Positions 58,211-64,000 of a stretch of 64,000 nucleotides of DNA are shown here, piece after piece (position 1 is the stretch's first letter; each line of letters begins with the position of its first letter). The position numbers and the translations under genes are program-made. Origin of the DNA: Mya arenaria (Eukaryota; Mollusca; Bivalvia; Myida; Myidae); contig NC_069124.1 in NCBI RefSeq assembly GCF_026914265.1, positions 5,668,213 to 5,732,212 of the forward strand. Direction: 5' to 3'. The notes under the pieces are model-generated. The model searched no databases and had not been told where the DNA came from. It was given only the letters and a program-made list of their open reading frames with translations.

Positions 58211-61200
58211 CTGAAAACAGTATTTTCAAGCAGTGACTTTGTTTCAATTCTAAAAGTTAAAAAATAGGCAATGCAGCTTAGAATTCCTTTATTTCATTTT
58301 TAAAACTAACACATTCTATAGGGTCATCTGTTTTTTTCAAACCAATGACGTTTGGAAAATGATAACGTTTTCATCGTTAAAGTGACACTCTTATTAAAAA
58401 TCAATACATACACATGCAAAACAAACATAAATTTGAGTAGTAAATCTTTAACTACTTAGTAAATAATGCATTTATTTTAAATATTAATTACTTATAAGAA
58501 GATTGTAATCGTGTATTTGATAGCTGAAAACGCATTTTTTTTAAATGAATGGTGAATGCTAAAATATTTTCTCTAATCTACTATCGTCTCATCAAGTAGA
58601 AATGCCGTGTTTTCTGCACGTTTCTTTCAAATTAAACTCAGTATCCTTCATAAGGACCATTATGTATCACATTTATTCATCTGTTTTTGGTGAATTAAAC
58701 AATTGTATTATTGGGGTAAATATTATTTGAAAGCAAGAGTGCATCTTTAACTTTCGGATGATATATCTGTATAAAAAAAAAAAGGTTTACTTCTTTCTTT
58801 AGTCCATACATACGTAGTGCTTCAGTATATGAATACTGCATCTCAACGATGGTAATAGAGTAAACTCGCAACCCCGAGAAAAACAACGTTCCCTGAGGCG
58901 TTCCGATGTTACGCTATTACCCTCAAAAAGATTAGTATTTATTTTATTATACCGAACGCTTTTATTCGAACGTATATTTTGTAAAATGTATGTAATGAGA
59001 GTAAATAATTCTAGATGATACATATTATTTACAATGACAGCGATAAATATATTTATCCTAACGCCAGTTGAATCTTAATATCGTTTTAACAAGCATATGC
59101 TCGTTGAATTTTAAACGCTCTTGATGGTGTCATTAAAGTTGTCTCAGAGATGGCTATATGTAACTTTACAACAACAATTAATGGAAAGTTAAATTGTATG
59201 CATCGTTCTATTGACAAACTACAAATGTATCCACATTATTATTACCTGCCGTAAGGGAAGTTTTGTTATTAAATCGTGTTATTGCAAAGTAAAAAAATAT
59301 TGCTCTTACCTTTAGGCTCACACGACGGAAAGTCTGCGCTCCATTCATCATTTTCTTGGCAAATTAATTCCGATACACCAACAAGTTCGTATCCAACATT
59401 GCAAGAAACAATAGCCGTCGCCTTATAACGAGCTGAGGAGACACTCAGTTTCCCATTTTCTGGAGGATGGATGACCTCGCACACTAAAATGTATTAGTTG
59501 TTCTCATTTGAAGAGCGTATGACAAATTGTCGGAGGATGAAGACATTCAGTTAAATACAAGATGAGTATCAAAACACGAAATAAAAAGTTTACTTGCTTA
59601 TAGTGAAACCATTTAACCAACATATTTGTTTCAATGATTTGTCTTAACAACCAAGAATAAAGGATTCGAAAAATATATCATTGTTACTCGTTCATAAGTT
59701 GGCCCTCATTATACTAGACCACAAGAATCATAAAACGTTAAGCTATAAATTACGAAGGAGTCGTCGGTTAAATATTCTTTCGTTCAAGATAGTTGTCATG
59801 AGAAGCAAATAAGTCAATTAGATTTACCAAAAGTTAACGAAAAATGTTAAGAACATCTAATCTAAGTTCAACTCGAATATTGAAAATATATGTGTATGTA
59901 TTGCTGTTTTATACGAGGGATGATCAAGGAGACTTTTTAAATAACTTTTAAATTGATGTTTTCAAATAATATTTGGACAGGATAAAATTCGACATTTTAT
60001 CACCTTAACTAAGCAAAATGCTAAAATTGCACCGATTTTTGTAAGATAGAAAATACGAGAAGCCATGGCACGCTAGAGAGGCACCCGCCATATGATATAA
60101 AGAGTGAACTTACACCAATATGTTACGAGACATACGTAGATAATCGTTTTTCTTCCATATTTTGTCTCCTTATACCTAAGTGATAAACCAGTAAAATGAC
60201 GGAAGGACATACCTAATGCACATCTTAACGATGAAACTTGACAACTATCGTGATACAATTATTTTGTTTGAAGTCCACTAAATAGAGTATTAATGCAAAA
60301 GGTCAACGCACATCATGAACAGACCACGTATATTGTGTGCCTTTTCATTGTAAAATAACTGCTAAAATTATCATGCTTTTTTCACCTTAAAATGATAAAA
60401 CATATAAATATGACGTACCAGACTGTTGACATGATGTTTGGAGGTTTGACCAAGTCCCATCGTTCTGACAAACAGAGATAGAACTTCCAACCAACTGATA
60501 TTCATGAGAACAATTGAATGTAGCTGTGTCATCAACATACGTCTGACTGAACGTAACGTAGCCATTGTCAGGGGCATCTATGGTGCCGCAATCTGTCAGA
60601 ATAACGTGAATAAACGCTTGAGTAAAGTTAAATCATTGAAATCATTGAAGCTGGGTACATTTACCAAGACTATGTTTAAGTCAAATATGTATTGATGCAT
60701 CTGAATAAACTAGTGCATGGATTCTAATTTTCATATTGGGTTTGAAATAATTGTTTGCATTTTTTCAAAGTATCAATACTTTCATACACATAGTTTTACA
60801 AACAAATGGTTTAATACCTATTAGTTCACAGACTGGAATATTCTGGCTCCAAAGTCCAGTTTCTTCACAAACCCTTCTGTTGTTGCCGATAATATGATAC
60901 CTTCTCAAACATTCATATGTTGCATACTCGCTGTACGTTGTTTTAGGCGCGACAATATTACCATTCAAGACGTCTGGTGGAAATCCACAATCTAAAATTA
61001 TTTTTTCTTGGATTCATTTAGATTCATAATTATTAAAAGTTTATTTTTGTGCAACATACTTAACAATAAATTGAATACTATGGAGACGAGCCTTAAATAC
61101 CACATAACTTGACTATGAACCTTTTGATGTCACTTTGATAAACGCGCAACATATACTTAGTTATACAAACTGATGCCAGCTGGAAGTGTTATTAAATGTT

Positions 61201-63798
61201 CAGGACTTAGTTGAGGAGCTGTTTGGCTTGTGATCCCGTGAAAACATTCAATCTGTGAGAGTGCAGCTTTAAAGGTGTTACTGTTTTTTGTCCACAAAGT
61301 TTCCATTAATTTATTTGGTAAAAGCAAAAACTAAACATAACACTTAATATTCTCAGCAAGGTTTTTATTGCAATGTTAGAATACCCGTGACACTTTGTTT
61401 AATCTCGTATAAATTCCGTTCAAGCTGAGACACGGAATTTAGATTGCGTATCTTACTACTGACGAATAATAGCACCACCATTCAGTTGGTAACATACCTT
61501 TTGGTTCACATGTTGAATTTTCGCCAGTCCAAGACCTGTTTGGTTGACACGTTCTGCTAATATCACCAACAAGATAGTAGCCAGGATCGCAGGCGTACGT
61601 GACAGTGGACGGATATGCGGTTGCGTTTGGTGGCGTCACTTTCCCATTGGGAACAATAATCTCCCCGCAATCTGAAGGAAAACGTAACTTCGTTTTTTTA
61701 TGTTTTCGTTTGGTTGAAGGTTTAAACAGGGAACTGTAAAACTGTGAAGAGTATTCACGGTTTTTATGATTTATCATGTTGTATGGAAAACAATATACAA
61801 ATACTATGTTGTTTCGGGAGGACCAAAAAGCAGGTCGCAATAGCTTGAAGTTTGGACAGCATTCCAACAAGATATGTTTATGCTACCATACCTAGTTCAA
61901 TGGGCCAAAACGCAGAGTCATTGATTGCTTTAGAAACGGCACCGCAACTGACATATCCTTTCACAAGACCTGTGAAAAGTAAAATGATATGTCAAAACAT
62001 ACATATATTTGGTACTAATAACGTTATAAACAGATATACAAATTGATATGTGCATGTTCGTGCAAAAATTAGACTTAATTGTTATAGTGAAATGTGTTGG
62101 CTTCAGTTGTCAATTAAATGAGTACTGTACCTGAAGGAATAGACACGTGATATTTGGTGTCGATATCGAATGTGTATAGAAACGTCACTGTAATTCTCCG
62201 ATTTATTGGATCATACAACACATCAGAAGATGTTGCAACGTCTACACTGACTAAGGCCTCGTTTGATTCTGTATCATAAACAAATATAAGGGCAGAGTTC
62301 GTCGGTCGCTGAAACTAAATACAATTATTGTTATGAATATCTGAAATGAATAGAACGTTATTGTCATTGTTGCGCTCTAATTGGATTAGCACGACGTCAT
62401 TTTTAATGGTAAACGGTGAACACTTTTCAGGCGATACATGTCGGCGATAACTTCTATAATAACATTTAATGTTAAAGATAGTGTTTCTACATTTTCATTA
62501 TTATAATTTTTAAATGTAAATATATGGATTGGTACTTGTTTCATGTGCTGTATGTAGACAGGAGAACAACATTGTGTGTTTAAATGGAGTTGTAAGCTTT
62601 CACACATTAACACACAAACAAATGCGACCAGTTCTTAAAAAGCTTAAAACCTTAAAGTAGTATTACGCATGCGCAGAAAACACTATTGAGAAAAAATATT
62701 GGATTGTAAATGTACTCAAAAGTATCGACACGTACTGTTTGGTCAATCACAATGACCCATGTGTTTGACAACCCGATCCTTTCGACTCTCAGAGGAGCAG
62801 GCTCCTTCACTAGAACATGAAACAGTATCAAACATAATATACAATTTTACAAATAGAAACAACCGGAACTGGAAAGTATAAAAGGGACAAACGTATTGAT
62901 GAATAAATATACCTGACACAGGTATCCTGATGCATTGGACCATTGTGCTTAATCTGTAAAAGTAAGATTTAGTTTTACAACTGCAGTAGGCATAACTATG
63001 CAGATGTAATTTACATCATGTATAAGCGATTCATCAGAAACTATGCCAAACGTATAGACAAAGCAGTCTTTGTTTGATCGAGAACATTCGTATAAACAAT
63101 CGATTTAAAACAGACTTAATGCACCGGAAAACAAATACTTTTTCGGATAAACTTACCGTGTTATAATAAACACACGATATTATGTTCAAACTATGTTATT
63201 GTTAAAGTTTTAATATGCGTTACCCCAAATGACTGTCAGTTGCGTAGAAACAGAAGTTGTGATCCTTTCCAGTGTCTGACTGCTCAGGAACCCAGGTCAA
63301 CTGTATAGCCAGGTAGTGCCAGTCAGAATCCGAACTGTGAAGCTCATAAGATTTCTCCATGCCAATAGGAGAAATTGTTGTCAAACCACGAAGCCTGGTC
63401 AAATGAAAAAAAGAACGATATGTTGCTTTTCATGAAGTTTTCTTTATGTGTATGTTTTAACATGATTTCTTGTTTCGAAGATTGTAAATTATAAGGTAAC
63501 AATAACCAAAACTACAAAGGAAGGTCGATATCTACCTCCATTTACTCCTAGCTTTCAGTGTGACATTAAACATGTCACCAACATCAAGCGAAAAACAGGC
63601 GTTAGGTTTAGGTGTAGGGTCAACAAATTCGGGCTCTCTTTCGCACGTGCAACCCTTGCATGATTCTACACGGACGAGAAACTGAAGCGGTATACTACTA
63701 AAAGGAACTGTCGATTCCGTGCTAGCAAAGTCTTCAATTTGGAGAGCTACCGCGAAAATACCACGCTGAGTTGCCTTGTATGACATTGTGCAAGTTTT
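58037..63798 (-). CDS. Large extracellular protein with five sushi domains (partial, 5' end outside window)
   Basis: Eleven exons in compatible phase give about 560 codons: 63798-63536, 63394-63224, 62953-62913, 62809-62736, 62314-62131, 61969-61892, then five sushi exons of 174 nt each. The N-terminal part carries FAVALQIEDF, IPLQFLVRVESCKGC, EFVDPTPKPNACF, ISPIGMEKS and FCFYATDS. I recall such motifs from large invertebrate (bivalve, lancelet, sea urchin) secreted or membrane proteins that combine beta-sandwich modules with other extracellular domains; I cannot name a Pfam entry. Sushi/CCP domains commonly mediate adhesion or complement-type recognition, so a surface recognition role is possible but inferred. 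The start lies beyond 64000. The end after sushi 5 was not found. Confidence 0.78.
59310..59483 (-). CDS. Sushi domain 4 exon
   Basis: 174 nt, phase 1-1. It begins VCEVIHPPENGKL rather than DCG. CNVGYELVGVSELIC and EWSADFPSC complete the four-cysteine CCP fold. Confidence 0.87.
60419..60592 (-). CDS. Sushi domain 3 exon
   Basis: 174 nt, phase 1-1. DCGTIDAPDNGYVTF, FNCSHEYQLVGSSISVC and GTWSNLQTSC. The donor is G|GTACGT. Confidence 0.87.
60818..60991 (-). CDS. Sushi domain 2 exon
   Basis: 174 nt, phase 1-1. DCGFPPDVLNGNIV, YECLRRYHIIGNNRRVC and GLWSQNIPVC. Confidence 0.87.
61498..61671 (-). CDS. Sushi domain 1 exon
   Basis: 174 nt, phase 1-1. DCGEIIVPNGKVTPP, YACDPGYYLVGDISRTC and SWTGENSTC. 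Two potential N-glycosylation sites are visible (NAT, NST). Confidence 0.87.
61892..61969 (-). CDS. Linker exon before the sushi array
   Basis: 78 nt, phase 1-1: LVKGYVSCGAVSKAINDSAF then WPIEL. The acceptor TTTTCACAG and donor G|GTATGG are clear. Confidence 0.7.
62131..62314 (-). CDS. Beta-rich module exon
   Basis: 184 nt, phase 0 in and 1 out. NSALIFVYDTESNEALVSVD and RRITVTFLYTFDIDTKYHV alternate hydrophobic and polar residues as beta strands do. Confidence 0.72.
62736..62809 (-). CDS. Short extracellular exon
   Basis: 74 nt, phase 1 in and 0 out: KEPAPLRVERIGLSNTWVIV. The acceptor is GTTCTAG and the donor ACA|GTACGT. Confidence 0.65.
62913..62953 (-). CDS. 41-nt micro-exon
   Basis: Acceptor CTTTTACAG, donor G|GTATAT, phase 2 in and 1 out. 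LSTMVQCIRIPVS fits the position where related modules have a DQ.CITLLV-like strand after FCFYATDS. Confidence 0.65.
63224..63394 (-). CDS. Beta-sandwich module exon
   Basis: 171 nt, phase 2-2. LRGLTTISPIGMEKSYELHS, LAIQLTWVPEQSDTG and FCFYATDSHLG. The acceptor is TTTGACCAG and the donor GG|GTAACG. Confidence 0.78.
63536..63798 (-). CDS. Beta-sandwich module exon, most upstream in window
   Basis: 263 nt with acceptor TTTCTTATAG at 63799, so the gene continues beyond the window. It contains YKATQRGIFAVALQIEDFAS, IPLQFLVRVESCKGCTC and FVDPTPKPNACFSL. The in-frame ATG (MSYKA) is internal, not a start. Confidence 0.78.
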
Positions 63799-64000
63799 CT
63801 ATAAGAAAAGAAGAGATTATACACAGAACGAAATACACTGCAGGAGCGGTGTAGGATTAGACGTTAGAGGGGGCGTAACGTAGGTGCATTACCTTTTGAT
63901 TTGCGCCCCTTACTCAAAATCGAAATGTATTTGGTTTAAAGTTTTGGCATGGGGTTTAGGGTAATCCCCAAAGAAAATGTTAACGAATTCTAGTCCAAAA
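63799..64000 (-). other. Intron sequence of the sushi gene at the window edge
   Basis: No coding region is seen. The acceptor for the 63536-63798 exon shows that the transcript extends rightward. Confidence 0.6.

Overview
The window is eukaryotic, AT-rich and intron-dense, with GT-AG introns, short exons and many tandem and dispersed repeats. It most probably comes from a bivalve mollusc. The support is a tRNA-derived SINE with a conserved central domain, an AGCTCGACTATTC fold-back repeat, and sushi-containing extracellular exons of a kind I recall from bivalve gene models. The species is not determined.

Layout. (1) 2.2-35.1 kb, minus strand: a complete beta-sarcoglycan (SGCB-like) gene, assembled here from five exons (283 codons). 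Intron 1 is 25.8 kb, and about 97% of it is one 28-bp tandem array of roughly 890 copies with nested higher-order duplications. Intron 2 holds a second minisatellite (35/36-bp unit, about 85 copies) split by an 839-bp DNA transposon. (2) 37.3-42.3 kb, plus strand, head-to-head with SGCB: a six-exon gene for a 262-residue ankyrin-repeat protein. Its intron 1 carries a 27-bp minisatellite. (3) 45.7-49.3 kb, minus strand: a six-coding-exon gene for a 185-residue four-pass membrane protein resembling the LAPTM4/MTP class. (4) 49.3-57.9 kb: mostly transposon-derived sequence. It holds two related MITEs, each with an intact 10-bp target duplication, a 5'-truncated LINE, and a few weak orphan exon candidates. 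(5) 58.0-63.8 kb, minus strand: eleven exons of a large extracellular protein whose 5' end lies beyond the window. These are beta-sandwich-type modules followed by five sushi/CCP domains, each on an exon of exactly 174 nt in phase 1-1.

The three best-supported genes (beta-sarcoglycan, ankyrin, four-pass protein) look intact, with continuous reading frame and compatible splice phases. No functional operon-like link between neighbours is evident. The most unusual content is the repeat architecture: a core sarcoglycan-complex gene must transcribe and splice across two megarepeat introns. All exon calls were made by eye from splice sites, phase and protein resemblance; no alignment was run.
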